Source: Paramyrothecium sp. XJ0827
Lineage: Eukaryota; Ascomycota; Sordariomycetes; Hypocreales; Stachybotryaceae
NCBI GenBank assembly: GCA_020881915.1
Contig: JAJFPB010000001.1
Location: 4,154,001-4,218,000, forward strand
Reading direction: 5' to 3'
DNA: 64,000 nucleotides
The notes under the pieces were generated by a model, which saw only the letters and a program-made list of their open reading frames with translations, was not told the DNA's origin and ran no database searches. Position numbers and translations under genes: made by a program. Within the stretch, counting starts at the first letter, position 1. Each line of letters starts with the position of its first letter. Below are positions 13,964 to 26,900 of the stretch, piece after piece.

Positions 13964-16227
13964 ATGGCTTCGGCAATCAAGAGTGCCCTGCCTTCGCACC
14001 TGAAGCCTAACAATGGCAAGGACGACCAGGAGGCTACCTTTGAGCGCCGTCACGGCAAGACGCGCAGCCACATGGTACGTTGTTCCCCTTTTCCCCCTTG
14101 TGCCTCGTCGTTCCCAAATTCCCATTACATTTGCCTCTGTTTGGTGGTGATTCCTGGCTCGACCTCGTCAGTTTTGTGAATGCTGGAAGACTAAGTGACC
14201 CTCATTCACCGCTCTCCTTGCGCAAGCCATGCAGTGCCACGGCCGCAGGTGCGTAGTGGAGCTGGTTGGTCACCAGGATGGTTACGCAAATGGCATCCAT
14301 GCCTTTCGTCAAACGGAAAGAAGTGAAGCTGTGCCGACTGGCTGCTTTCTGTCGCTTTCAGTACCAGCTGGCCTCATCGTCCTTCACTCTGTTCAGTCTT
14401 GTCGTCGCCGTCACAACTAGACTCGTCATGGCGTGGCGGCGGCTTCAAAACTGCCCGCATTCGCGTCGGAACTTGACACCACCTACCTTTTCAGCACGGC
14501 ATCATATCCTTGCTTCATCCCCTGCACACCGTCTTCTTCCCTTAGCACCCTACAATACGACACTCCACCCGTCATGTCTCACCAAAAGAGAACAAGATAT
14601 CTTGACCAGGAGAGGCTAACCGGCAATGTACAGGCTTTCGAGAACACTTCGACCAATGTCGCCGCCGCTCAGATGCGAAATGCCTTGACAAACCTTGCCG
14701 AGACCGTCACGGACCCCGAGCAGAAGAAGGTGAGTGTTTCCACTGAGCTGTCCATTCCACTTCGGACATTTGGCTGATCATGCGCTCCTCCACAGCTTTT
14801 CGAGACCGAAATGGACAACTTCTTTGCTTTGTTCCGCCGATACCTAAACGATAAGGCCAAGGGAAATGCTGTGTATGTCCTGCCTGTTGATTTCCCGGCT
14901 ATAGCTTGTGGACGTGGTGCTAACAGACATGTTCAGCGACTGGGATCGCATTGCACCTCCCGCTCAGGGTCAGGTTGTCGACTACGAGGATCTCGCCAAC
15001 TCGGAGTCTGTCCAGTTCCTTAGCAAGCTTGCCGTCCTCAAGCTCAATGGTGGTCTGGGAACCTCGATGGGCTGCGTCGGCCCCAAGTCAGTCATTGAAG
15101 TCCGTGACGGCATGTCTTTCCTCGACCTCTCGGTCCGCCAGATCGAGTACCTCAACCGCACCTATGACGTCAATGTCCCTTTCATCCTGATGAACTCGTT
15201 CAACACAAATGATGATACCCAGGCCATCATCAAGAAGTACGAGGGTCACAACGTCGATATCCTCACATTCAACCAGTCTCGATACCCCCGAATCTACAAG
15301 GATTCGTTGCTACCAGTCCCCAAGAGCATCGACTCCCCCATCACCGAGTGGTACCCACCCGGCCACGGTGACGTTTTCGAGTCCCTGTACAACTCCGGTA
15401 TTCTTGAGAAGCTGCTGGATCGTGGCATCGAGGTTATCTTCCTGTCCAACGTCGACAACCTGGGTGCCGTTGTGGATCTGCGCATCTTGCAGCACATGGT
15501 GGAGACCAACTCCGAGTACATCATGGAGTTGACCAACAAGACCAAGGCCGACGTCAAGGGTGGTACCATCATTGACTACGAGGGCTCTGTCCGCCTGCTC
15601 GAGATCGCCCAGGTGCCCAAGGAGCATGTGAACGAGTTCAAGTCGATCAAGAAGTTCAAGTACTTCAACACCAACAACATCTGGCTCAACCTGCGTGCCA
15701 TCAAGCGTGTCGTGGAGAACGACGAGCTCGAGATGGAGATCATCCCCAACGGCAAGACCATCCCGGGTGACAAGAAGGGAGAGTCGGACATTTCCATCAT
15801 CCAGCTCGAGACGGCAGTCGGCGCGGCGATCCGCCACTTCAAGAACGCTCATGGCGTCAACGTTCCCCGCAGACGATTCCTTCCCGTCAAGACCTGCTCT
15901 GACTTGATGCTTGTCAAGTCAGACCTGTACACACTCAAGCATGGCCAGCTCCAGATGAGCGCGGCCCGCTTTGGTGACGCACCACTCATCAAGCTGGGCG
16001 GTGACTTCAAGAAGGTTTCTGATTTCCAGAAGCGCATTCCTTCCATCCCCAAGGTGCTGGAGCTGGACCACCTAACAATCACTGGTGCTGTCAATCTGGG
16101 CCGCGGCGTCACGCTCAAGGGAACCGTCATCATTGTTGCCACCGAAGGCAGCACCATTGACATTCCTCCCGGTTCCATCCTCGAGAACGTGGTCGTGCAG
16201 GGTAGCTTGCGCCTTCTCGAGCACTAG
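13964..16227 (+). CDS. UGP1: UTP-glucose-1-phosphate uridylyltransferase (UDP-glucose pyrophosphorylase)
   Basis: Four exons (13964-14074, 14634-14729, 14796-14872, 14937-16227) encode 524 aa, the usual length for fungal UGPase. The enzyme makes UDP-glucose from UTP and glucose-1-phosphate in the cytosol, feeding wall beta-glucan, glycogen, trehalose and glycosylation. The nucleotide-binding loop [10 protein letters not shown] is at residues 131-140. The uridine and sugar-binding stretches M-N-S-F-N-T (180-185), P-P-G-H-G-D-V (235-241) and S-N-V-D-N-L-G (265-271) are intact. The C-terminal left-handed beta-helix, with G-x-V-x-L-G-x-G-V and a P-P-G-S-I-L-E-N turn, is complete. Intron 1 is long (559 nt) compared with introns 2 and 3 (66 and 64 nt). 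Exon junctions were set by conserved residues, for example [10 protein letters not shown] across intron 3. No disabling change is seen. Confidence 0.97.
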
Positions 16228-18905
16228 AGTAGGCTGGTGCCTCTCGTTTTGCTTCCTTCTTTCTGGGTCATTAGGCTCCTATTTTTATCTTTGTTCTTCC
16301 GAAAAGGACCTACATGTCAGGACCCGCCTTGACGGCAAGAGTGATACGATATAGCATACAAGCTGGGCGACGAGGAGTAGTGACGCACAGTTGCGATGGT
16401 TGTCGTGCAGTATTTAGTCAGAGTGTAATGAACGAATCAAGAACGGCCTGCGATGGTGTGCACGTGATGATGCATGGACGATGAGGCCCTGTGAAAAACA
16501 TATTACTCTGATACATGAGTCTGAGGTGACTGATTTGGCGGCTGAGTAATGAATAGGGAGGAAGTTGGGGTCGGTGTTTAGCATGAGCTATGCGGGTCCA
16601 TTGTCTTCGTTGCCGTCAAGGCCATCATCGACTGCAGGATTGACGCGTCACATCACAGGGCAGGATACCCAGGCAATTCAGGTCTAGATGATGCCTAGAG
16701 CAGTCTTTCGCATAGCCGCAACATGTCATCGAAGCGGGTGTTTTGTTGGCATCGCGAAGGGGATGAACGTAGTTGCATTTCTCAGGCAGGAGCGTGAGAC
16801 ATGGTGTCAGACCAAGCAGATGTGAGTGTGTTGCACGCCCTAGGAGTGTTGTTATGACACCGGATTGCGAAGCATTCATATTGCGTCACCTTAATATTTC
16901 GTCCATCGCAATCGCAAGGATATCCAGCACGAAGATGGCCACGAAAGGCCGTCATCAATGCACTAACGGGGGCAGGAACACCGGCTATGGCCTCTTGTTG
17001 GTCATGCGTGGACTCAGCAAACCAAACCAAGCCAGCAACCGCAAAGCCTGACGAGAGAGTTCAACGCTAGGTTAGGCGAGAGAATGGAGAAGCAAGCTGG
17101 TGCCATCGTCCAGGAATGGGAGCGTCTGCAGGGGATTGATAGGCTAATCCAGCTGGAGAAATCTTGGCTTCGGTCGAGATGGCCAATGGCAGTCGAGGGT
17201 ATGGAGCCTCGAGCTCTTGACGATTGCCCTTGGGATGCTGTGATTGGCGGGAAGTGCCGCACACTGAGGTTTCTGCTAGTCAGGGGGGAGATGAAATCCA
17301 GAGCAGGCTGCAGGAGCCGAGACCCCCTGTTGAAGGCTGCAGACTTGTCATCTGGAAATTGGGTTGAAGACGCGTAGGCAAGCCAAGCGTGGCGTGGGCG
17401 GCTCAATTGAGGAGCCCCCTTTTTTGTTTTTTCCTCCATTCTTCTCCTTTTTCGGGTCCGAAAGGCGCAGCACGAGGCGCCCAGGTCGAAGAGACCATCG
17501 AATGTGTGGACGGTTGCCACGCAGGTTCTACGCGCTGGGCCGGCGGCCTGAGCACGCACGGGCAATGCAGTACTTTACTAGGCTGAACCGTGCCCTCACT
17601 CGGCCTCTGGCTGGCGGAGCGATTCAAGTGCCTGCTTTGCTGGGCTGGTCACGCCGTGGGAGGGAAATAAGCGGGCGCTAGAACTAGCCAAGCCAAGGCA
17701 ATTTCCTGGGGTTTTCTTCGCCGCTCAGGACAGGCACAGGCAGGGCAGAGGCCCACGGAAAGCCGCGGAGGGGAGGGAGGGGAGGGGGTGCGCGCAGCTT
17801 GTGCGCGGGCGTGACGGCAGATGGAATTGCACCTCTCGCTGCCCGATGTGGAAGCCGAGAGCATCCAACGTGTAATATCCGCCGCTCCCAGGGCCGGACG
17901 GGGGGCGTTGGGTTATCGGGGCTCCTGGGTCCTGAATCTTGTTCCGGGGGTCCGCGCCATAGGGACAATTAATGAAAGCAAACTTGGCTACCGCACCTAG
18001 CAGCGGACGGAGGTGGACGAGGACAAGGACCAAGGGGAAATGGCCGAGAGAGGAGGAGGAGGGCGAGAGAGAGTGTGAGTGAGAGGTACCTCTTATTTAC
18101 CATCGCCATCCCCATCGCTCTGCTTCGTTCCCTCTTCTCCCCTTCTTCTCTCTTCACGCCTGCGCAGTCCATTCGTTCTCACTCCAGACTCACACACTCG
18201 TTTGCCGCCATTTAATTATTCGCGCGCGATCCAACTCAAGCTACAACATCTACTTCCTTCAAGCTAAAAGAGTAAGTTGGGGCACGGATTCCCCGGAAAA
18301 AAGCACTCTACCCTCTACCCTCTACCCCCTCTACCCAAAACCTGCGACACGAACCTCCTACCTCGGAACAGAAACGGCTCGCGGAGGCAAAAAAAGGAGG
18401 AGGAGGAAAAAGAAGCTTTTTTATCGCCTGGTTTCGCATCCCGATTTGGGGGGAGTCTGCGGCACAGTCACAACGAAAAACCCTCGGCTCGCCCGATACG
18501 AACTTTTTTTTGTGTGATCTGCGCGTGATCATTACGTCGCCCGTCCTGTCGACGTCGTTGCCTATCGTTCCTGGGCCAAACACTCTGGGGAAGCAACATC
18601 TCCGTCGATTGGCCCCCCCCTTCTCCATGCCTGTCGGCCGCCAACTGCAGCAGCTGCACCAACTTGAGCCGCACACCATACCTACCACACCACACCACAC
18701 CCACACATCCACACCCACACCCCCCTGCCGCCATCCTCTCACTTTCTCTCTTCTCCCTCTTGCCCAGATACACTGCCACGCCTGACGCGTTCCTGGGCCT
18801 TTTAAGTTTCCCAACGGTGCTGACCATAAAACCTCTATTCAGCCGCTTCTTCTACCCTCTCACGTTTCCACGTCCTCACACGTCTAAACTTCAACAATCG
18901 CCAAC
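16228..18905. other. intergenic: UGP1 3' region and promoter of the GPI-protein gene
   Basis: No gene is supported. The first few hundred bases are probably the UGP1 3' UTR and terminator. From about 18070 the plus strand becomes strongly C/T- and CA-rich up to the ATG at 18906, typical of the leader of a highly expressed fungal gene. Confidence 0.5.
18671..18725. repeat. CA/CCACAC microsatellite in 5' leader
   Basis: This is an imperfect ACACC/CCACAC repeat of about 55 nt, 180 nt before the start codon of the GPI-protein gene. It is simple-sequence DNA inside the probable 5' leader. Confidence 0.6.
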
Positions 18906-19798
18906 ATGAAGACCGCCACTTTCGCCATCCTGGCCTCTGCCACCCTCGCTGTTGCCCAGGAGGTCAGGTTCCTGAACAGCGCCTTCGACGTTGTTCCCGG
19001 CCAGCCCTTTGAGCTCACGTACGTTGGTTCCAGTCCTGTTGGCACGAGAACGCCTTGAAAACATTCGACATGCTGACAGACGCTTTCTTCTAGCTTCGAG
19101 GGCTGTGACAGTGGCTGCACCATCAGCTTGGACAACGGCCCCTCGGACGACCTCCAGGTCTTCGAGACCCTGACTAGTAGGCTTGGCATGCTTTCTACCC
19201 AGAGGCCTTTGACTAACTAGAGTGCCCTACAGCGTCTGCTACCGGTGGATCTTTTATTGTCACCCTGGACGAGGACGTGTAAGTTCTTCTGGTTCACTAC
19301 CTTATATCCCCTCTCGGCCGCTGATTGTCTGTAGTCCTACCGATGAATACGCTTTCCGCATCACGAACAACAGCTCCGGAGAGGTCAACTACTCGGTTCA
19401 ATTCCCCGTCGAGGGTTCCGCTCCTCCCGCTTCCACCAGCGGCCCCGCTACCAGCTCTCCTGCTACCACCAGCTCCCCTGTCACCACTGCCTCTGAGACC
19501 GAGTCTGTCACCAGCGAGACCGAGAGCGAGACCTCCGTCACCACCGTCACCAGCGCTTCCACCGTCACCACGCCTGCCACCACGCCTGCTTCCTCCACCA
19601 GCAGCCGTGCCACCAGCACCAGTATGACTCACGAACCGTTCCCGCGTTCCTTAATCACTTGCTAACATGTTTGCTATAGGGGAGAGCAGCAGCACCAGCA
19701 GCTCTGAGCCTACCGAGATCCCTGAGAACGGCGCCGCCGGCGTCCACGCCCAGCTCGGTTTGATCCTTGCTGCCGCCGCTGCCGTCGCCTACCTGTAA
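18906..19798 (+). CDS. Kre9/Knh1-type Ser/Thr-rich GPI-anchored cell wall protein
   Basis: Five exons (18906-19018, 19094-19176, 19233-19278, 19335-19621, 19680-19798) give 215 aa; every junction restores a common frame. Residues 1 to about 17 form a signal peptide ending A-V-A. A compact beta-domain follows, of the Ser-Thr-rich GPI-anchored (Kre9/Knh1 N-terminal) type: V-R-F-L-N-S-A-F-D-V-V-P-G-Q-P-F, then C-x3-C, S-F-I-V-T-L-D and Y-A-F-R-I-T-N-N-S-S-G. Next comes a Thr/Ser/Pro/Ala-rich spacer likely to be O-mannosylated. The end is a GPI signal: a small-residue site near E-N-G-A-A, then a hydrophobic tail of Leu, Ile, Ala and Val. The protein should sit at the plasma membrane or wall; related proteins influence beta-1,6-glucan and wall integrity. 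Exact function is not shown by sequence. Confidence 0.88.
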
Positions 19799-21245
19799 AG
19801 CAGAAGCCTTGTATAGAAGGGGATGGGAATGTCGCACTTGATTGGCACTTTACGTGTAGAATCATGAGCAACTAGCTTAATAATATTCTAATGCCACGCC
19901 AAACTCCAAACGTAATGTCGTGTCACCTTGGCCCCTATCGAGATTTCCCAGTCCCATTGTGCGACAAGAGATGCTGTCATGTGGGTCGTGTTACCTGGGC
20001 GCATGCTGCAATCACTAATCCAGGTCCCAGAGAAATCATTTGATGGAATATGTTTGACGACGTTCAACTGTTGTAATGGATGCTGGTGCGTTGTGGAGAT
20101 GGGAGCAGCCTTTGCAGATCCCATTGTTAGCGGCTGTCCGTCTTGCGCCTGCAGCCATGGCGTGGCCCTTGGCTTGTGTAAGTTGAGGCTAACGACTGCT
20201 TGTTTGGACGACAATCCTGCAACTTGACTTACACTGCTACCATTACTCTGGGGCCCATTTCTGGGGGTAAAGCAAGCTGTTGACCATATCTTTCAACCCC
20301 TTCTCCCTTTCTTTTCTTTTTGTTCCCTGCCCCCCACCGCCAAGCGTGGTGTTCGTCTGATGTGTTTGTCCCCCCATCGACGGCTCGCCGTGCGACGCCC
20401 ATTCGGACCGTTTTGCCTCGTGGCCGGGACTCTGGGCTTGGGAGGAGGGTGCCAACCGGATGCGTTGTTTGCGACGTTCCTGCACCTTTGGCGGGTCGCA
20501 CAAGCACAAACCTGCGCACTGCAGTGCTTGGGGGCGGGGACGGGAGGGAGCGTTCTTCCTGTGCGACGAAAAGCCGCTGACACTGGCCGTGTTTGCATTG
20601 CGCCCGGGCAGAACATTTTCACTTCTCGGCACCGCTTCTTCGTCGGCACCGATTCTTTGTCGGGATCGATCTCTCGCGCGGCACCGGTATCAATTGACCG
20701 GGCCGCTCGTTCTCCCTCACCAGTCTGCATTCTGAGGGGAAGATCTGTTTGAGATTATTTTCTCTATTTATTGAAATGATATGTTTATAGATCTGTCTCC
20801 ATTTATTCAACCTATTTACTTATATTTTTCGGAAGCCTTCCAGAGACAACTTGATACTCGCCATTTCAGTCCAGTCGGCAAAGTCCGGAATACAATCGAG
20901 CAGTCAATGCTGGCGATCACCGATCTGGCCCTAAACGTCGCAATATCTATTGGCTCAAGCGCTTCAATTGCACGCGAAGTAATCGAGACGGCATACAGAA
21001 CCGAGTAATCTGATTGCAACCGATACGGGTTCACCGAGACCTCATATTATTGATGCATATGTTTCACGTCCTAAAACGGAGGCAATAGTCGTGATTGGGT
21101 TCATGGATGCTATTTCGATTCAAGTGTAGTGACCATGTAGGCATGCCCGACTTGAACAAGACTGAAGCGGCTGGAGCAAGTTGAAACGAATATGAAATGC
21201 TAATGTACAAGATGGCAGTTCTCCGACAATCGGACGTTTCTCCCA
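19799..21245. other. intergenic between GPI-protein gene and family member A
   Basis: This is the convergent 3' space between the GPI-protein gene (+) and gene A (-). Frames on both strands around 20240-20750 overlap each other and look like chance frames. A short frame at 20781-21008 (+) has ordinary composition, but I cannot connect it to any family. Confidence 0.45.
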
Positions 21246-21788
21246 CTAAGAGGAACATTTTGACCTCGAAGTCTTACCATAGGCGACGACATCACCTTGA
21301 GTCCACGCGCCCATGGCCAACAGATCCGAAGGATGATCCGAGGACGAGATATCCGAAACCACGGCCCAAGCCCCGTCAAGTTCTATGCAATCTTCGGATG
21401 TGCAGCGCGATGTGGACTGAGGGTGTACGTAATTGCTATCATTCGATGGCAACCCTACGTCCGCCGCCAAGTAAGTGCTAACGGGCCCAGGGCGGTCCAA
21501 GAAGCTCAGAAGCGCTAGATTTTCGCAATTGAGTTTGTTGATGCTCTCGGGTTCCATGTTGCCCTGGAGGGTCTTGGACGGAGTGGTCGATTCGCTGTTC
21601 TGACTCGTGTTGGGCGTCGAAACGAGAGACCACGATTTATCATCATCGCCGTACTCGCAAGCTTGAGAAGATCGATGTATCGACGCCGAGTTCCGCTCAG
21701 AAGGTGACCGCCGGTGACGCGGGAGGCGGTTTGTTTCCCTCCTCTTGGAACCGTTGGGAGGCTCGTGACTTTGTGCTTGGCGACCCAT
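21246..21788 (-). CDS. member A of a four-copy orphan protein family
   Basis: Single-exon reading frame of 180 aa. I start it at ATG 21788 (context CACCATGG), not at the in-frame ATG 42 nt upstream, because the resulting start M-G-R-Q-A-Q-S matches M-D-H/N-Q/K in the three paralogues. There is no signal peptide or membrane span. The first half is polar and disordered. A short motif S-W-S-L-V-S-T-P-N-T-S-Q-N precedes a 73-residue core from N-L-A-L-L to G-A-W, which aligns without gaps to the other copies (31 of 73 identical to member C, counted by eye). The core includes V-H-P-Q-S-T-S-R-C. The tail contains a GTAAGA just before the stop, so a further C-terminal exon is possible. I do not recognise the family. 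A minus-strand TATA box lies 274 nt upstream. Confidence 0.6.
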   Translation of the reverse strand: MGRQAQSHEPPNGSKRRETNRLPRHRRSPSERNSASIHRSSQACEYGDDDKSWSLVSTPNTSQNSESTTPSKTLQGNMEPESINKLNCENLALLSFLDRPGPVSTYLAADVGLPSNDSNYVHPQSTSRCTSEDCIELDGAWAVVSDISSSDHPSDLLAMGAWTQGDVVAYGKTSRSKCSS

Positions 21789-22055
21789 GGTGCGTTGAGC
21801 GAGGGGCGAGGAAGGTTTGTCAAGTAGCACGACCTTTCGAAGGGGCTGGGCCGACGACTGAATCTAGTGAAAGGGAAGTTTCAAACCGTAGGGGTCGCTC
21901 TTAGGGTTGAGAAAGAAGTGGAAGTTGAACGAGAGGTGTGATGGGTGTGCAGAGTGCATAGAGTAAGTGAGGAGAAGAAGTGATAGAGCTGCTTGTGAGG
22001 GATTGTAAAGTTGGTGTGGAAAGCATCCCTGGTGCAACCGGGGAAGCAGTGGCTC

Positions 22056-22062
22056 TTATATA
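22056..22062 (-). promoter_or_regulatory. TATA box of member A
   Basis: On the minus strand this reads TATATAA, 274 nt before the ATG of member A. It is followed by a C/T-rich leader with ACTTCTTCTCCTC-type runs, typical of fungal 5' leaders. The position agrees closely with the TATA boxes of members B and D. Confidence 0.55.
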
Positions 22063-23823
22063 GGGGGACGAGCTCGGGAGAGGTGACAAGAGGATATCAT
22101 ACTGGGCAAAGGGGCAGTAGGTCGAATGAGCTAGGGTGCAAGAGGGCAAGTATATCCTTGGGACTGACCGCATATGCTATCATGTCACATACATAATGTG
22201 CATCTGCAAGACAGGGACCCCCGAACCACTTGCGACGGGGCGAACTGCCGACAGATTTGGGGTGGCAGACATGGGATCTTGCCCGTTTTGACATGCAGTC
22301 CACTGCTTCGCCTTGGGTGACGCGATCTGCGGCCCCATCGTCACTTCACAAGTTGCGTTGCATGAGCGTGAGCCCCCACAATCCAAGCATTATTTCCATT
22401 TACAGGTTCCCGGCTGCCGCTGAAGGAAAAGGGGGAAGGGGATGTCGAGGAAGAGCGTTGCTAGTGCTCGGCTGGAGCTTGGCGGAGAAAGGCGTGCAGA
22501 ACAGCGAACCTGGAATTTGGAGTAGGCCGGGGGAAAGACGAAGTCCCGAGTGAGGAGAGCCGCGCTTGGACTCGCCGTGGCAGCCACTCGACGGGCGTGT
22601 CATGAATCTTGACGGGTGACGCGGCAGAAGCGGCTCTCATTTTGCAAAAAAGGTTGGGGTATGGGCATTCGATGTCGAGGTAGGGCCAATGGTCCTAGCT
22701 CATCCTCAGGTAAAACCTTACACTCAGCGGCTCTTGGTATGTCTCCGAGTGCGGGTGTTTAGGAGACGGGGGCGGGGGGGGAAGGGGGGAGATGAGGGTG
22801 GATGAGGGAGGACAACTGATCATGAATCAGGTTTCCTCTAATGTTTCCCGTCCTGTCACCAGCCTTGTCGCCGGGTGCGTCTCCCCGTTCCGGGTCGACT
22901 CGAGGCCATGATGCACACCCGATATGGTTGCTTCGCGCCACCGATCCATAGTTGTATGGGCTGTGGGGAGCGGCTCAGGGATGGGGCCACCGCACAGGGA
23001 TCTCCTGGCGAATGGCGAGTCGGGAGACAGGTCGTCTCGCCAGGCGCGCAGAACCCTGACAAGCTTGTCCACCCCGATGGTGGTCATCATCTTGCGGGCG
23101 GGCTGCGCGAATTGCGTCTTCTTACCTGGCTCAGTCCGCAGTATGCCTCGATAAGGCATGGTGCGGAGAAGCCGTAGAGCGGCTCCCCGGGTTCGAGAGA
23201 GGTCATCCGCTGGGCTGGCACCCTGATAACGGGGGCGGCATGTAAGTGATTGGACGTGATCTCTTGATGCGGCGAAGGTCCCTGTGCCTTCACCTAATGA
23301 CCCCTGTTTTAGTGGCTGCTTCCCCATGTCAGCTCTAACCTCGACACGAAAATCACCGTGCATCGCATGGCCTCACCGGTCCTAGCTGTTGTGGTCGAGG
23401 CTGGCACGACACAGCACAGGCATCACGCATTGGACGATGCATACGTGGTGGGATAAAGTAGCTCGGTCTGCTCCAAACGGGTGAACGAAGGAGGCAGAAA
23501 GAAGGGGGGGAAGAGAAGAAGGGGAGGAAGGGGAAGGGAAGAGGGAAGGGGGGGGGGGGTCGGTCGGCAACGAAGGAAGGTAGGACAGATTAAGGTATCC
23601 TGCCTGTAGCCGCAAACCGTAGCGTCGACTCGGCCGGATTCGTTCGAGAAGGTTTCTAGAAGCCCGATCTGCGCGGGCGTCGCCCGGATTGTTTGGCAGA
23701 GTCCTGGACCGGGGCAGCCCTGGAGGGCGCTCAGGGAAACGGCTGCAACTATGGACTACCTTAGCGCGCGACGAGGCCAGGGGACGGACGCCTCTTTCTC
23801 TGTCTTGGACCCCGGCTGTTGCA

Positions 23824-23887
23824 CCACAACCACACGCACACAACCACACACACACACAACCACACGCACACAACCACACGCACACAC
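23824..23887. repeat. CACACGCACACAAC microsatellite
   Basis: Imperfect tandem repeat of a roughly 14-nt CA-rich unit (CCACACGCACACAA and variants), about four copies. Non-coding simple sequence. Confidence 0.75.
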
Positions 23888-23954
23888 CTGCACACGGCAC
23901 GTACAGAGTAAGGTACCGTAAGGCATCGTGGGCTGACACGAGCCAGGCCAGGCC

Positions 23955-23979
23955 GAGTTGAGTTGAGTTGAGTTGAGTC
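23955..23979. repeat. (GAGTT)n short tandem repeat
   Basis: Four perfect GAGTT units followed by GAGTC. A pentanucleotide microsatellite in non-coding DNA. Confidence 0.8.
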
Positions 23980-26900
23980 GTCGAATCATGGTTCGTGACA
24001 CAAAAAGAACTTACCCACCAGCCTCGACCACGGGGGGCCACCTCATCGGCCTTATCTGACGGACAGATGCAATCGGGTACGCGTCACATCCGGTAAAATG
24101 TCCACAGGTCCGCCTTGCACGCACACGCAACCCTCACGTCACGTCACGTTGCGTTCTGCCGAAGTCTTGTTCACTCCCTTGCTCGCTCCCGTCCCGTACG
24201 CGTAGGTGTAGGCTCAAGCGTGCGTCTGGGCGAAGGATCACCATCACCTAGGCCGGCCATCTTTCAACGGGCGCTTGGACCCTGGGGCCGCGTTGAACCA
24301 GTTGCGCTATTTTGTGAAGCCTCATCTGGTTCGCTAGCCACGGCAATGACCTCGCCTGATCATCCAAGCAACCCGGCATATCCATTTTCGCTTGCACCGT
24401 CGTGCGTGCTGTAGGCCATGGGGTGACGGGCGCAGTGTGAGTGTCTCCCTCATCCATCCCTCCCTCCCCCCCCGGCCCCTCTCCATCCAACAGGGATAAG
24501 ACGTCCCCTGCCACCACCCCATGACTTCCAGCCGGCTTCTGGAAGCCCGTTCGGTTGATGCCGCCGACCGTTCCACAGCCTCGACGCGAAGGACGAAAAT
24601 GAAACCCCCAAGTCTCAACGCTGATTTTTCCTTGTGGTGGGCGGGCAGAGCCTCTCCAACTGCAGTCGGTGTTTCCAAACGAGGAACGGATGATGAGTCA
24701 ACCCACCCACCCACACCGCGGACCCCCGAACTAGCAGCCTCACTCATATGACATGCCGCCATGTCATCTCGGGGAACCATCCGCCATGCAGGCTCGTCAT
24801 TGTTTTCCTAGACACGACCCTTCCTGATGACTGTCAAGGAGGGTAAACATAGAAAGATCAACCTCGATTTTAATAGCAGTGCGTGCGCCACTGGCCAGCG
24901 GATGCATTCGCTCGTGTCGACGAGGCCGTCGCTGACGTGCCGCTGAGAAAATGCGTGCGGAGGGTCCCTCAGGGACGATCTAATCCAGGAATTATGCGGT
25001 AGACTTGAAAAGGCCTGTGGTTTGTCGCTTATCTTTCAGCAGCATGTGTCGCTCCTTCCTATTCGTGGTGTTGGAGCCCACACGAGGACTCGGGCCCTCC
25101 TCCGAGAATCACAAACTCTGCTGTGACCCTTTGCGGGCTTTGTGGCCCTTTCCCGGCTTAAGAAGTTAATCTCCACTGAAGGCCCTGAACGGAACTCGTA
25201 AGCAATCTCGTCCCGGGCCCGGGGGGGGGGGGGTTGAAGGCATGCGAGAGATTGGACGGTTTGATATGCTGCATCCGATGGCTCTACTGCTTCGTTGCTT
25301 GTCGTCGTACAATTGATGGGGTGAAAAGTCATACATTATGCTCTCAACCGCCTAGATGTGCCCGAGACAAGTGATGTGGTTGTGAATTATCTTGCAGGTG
25401 TGCTATTCATCGACGCCCCTTTTTTTGAAATCTTCAAAGCGCAACGATGTACGCATTTTCTTTCCAGTTGTTCACGTTCTCTCGCAATTTTCGAACCAAA
25501 ATCGACAAATTTCTATCAATCAAGGAAGCTGGACCTGTCTCTTGGGCCTAGTCAGTGCTACAATCTCAAGCCTTTGTGCTGCCAAACCCCTCATCAATAT
25601 CCTTGTTGTTGAGCTCGTCATCGAGGTCTTGTTGTCATTGGGATCAACATCGCCAGGACTGTGACCCCCGGATCTTGTCATTAGACCTTTAGAACCCGAA
25701 TGACTCGTAGACCTTAGCGGCGGCGCTGCGCTGCGCGGAAGTCGGCGGGTGGCAAGGGTGGATTGAGTGCGCTTCGGGGTCATGCCCGTCACTAAGTAAC
25801 CGTAATAGTAGAATCTGCCAAAGTAGCTGGCTTAGTATCATGCGAGGGTCTTGCTTGATGTGGAAACCGACCTGTGCAGGATGATCAAGCACGTGATGAT
25901 ATCAGAGCCTTAACGTGGCATCCTCCCATGTTGTTGTGACGCCGAAAGGAGAAAGTCTTCCCACTTCCATCCCGAGAATAGGAAGCTTGTTCGGGGCGGT
26001 GATTTGGGCTGTAATCACTATGGCGAGATTTGCGGCAGAAAAGGGGTTGAGTTGGAGAACAACAAATTTCTATGCGTCCCGAGAGATGGAGGAGCTCCAA
26101 TGGAGTATTCGAGCATGAAGATGCTCGGCGTTCAGCTTCTCGAAAGGAGTATCGACTTGTAAGAGTGTTGGCAACGACACGATGGGGAGGCAATTTGGAA
26201 AAAGCATCAAACATCCCCGGCTTACACAGATGATTTGAGCCCTCGTTAGGGTCGCTTGGGGCGACCTCTTGATAAACGCTTATAGCATACAACAACGGGG
26301 AGATCACAATGGACCATGAGCCAGAAAGCTGGACCTGAAATGACTGAGGCCGTGGTACTCCACGGGCAGTGCTCATGTTGTAGTCATTGGAGCTGACGTT
26401 GATGGAGGCTAGCCATTTATCTCCTTGTGACAGCCCTTTTAGGAAAAGTTCGATGCTGTATGAATCGGTGCGAACGGTGAGGGCTGCCGAGAAGGAGGAG
26501 CATTCCCAACACCCGTACCAGCGTCACATTTACGGAGCCCATTAAAATGAGCATCGTAAAGATTGTGATCCCTTCCCAGTAAAGCATTGTCTAATAACCT
26601 CGGTGGCGCACTAGCTATTGCCGCTTGAATCCTTCGACCTGGCTCCGGTAAGCATCGTGGAAGCTTGGGGAAAGCCGGGTGTCTCTCGTCCCAGTGCCTC
26701 AAAAAAGGCCAGCTTCTAGGACTGGGTTCATGTGGAACCCCCGTGAAGGCTCTTGTCATCGGCCAACGTATCTACTCAACACCTTCGTCATCTGTACAAG
26801 TAAGCTCACCGAGCAGTGACCTTACGGAGGCGGACGATGGATCCGCCACCAGATCCGCGTTGGAACCATCTCCGGCCGTGGGCTCCGTCAAGCCAGCATC

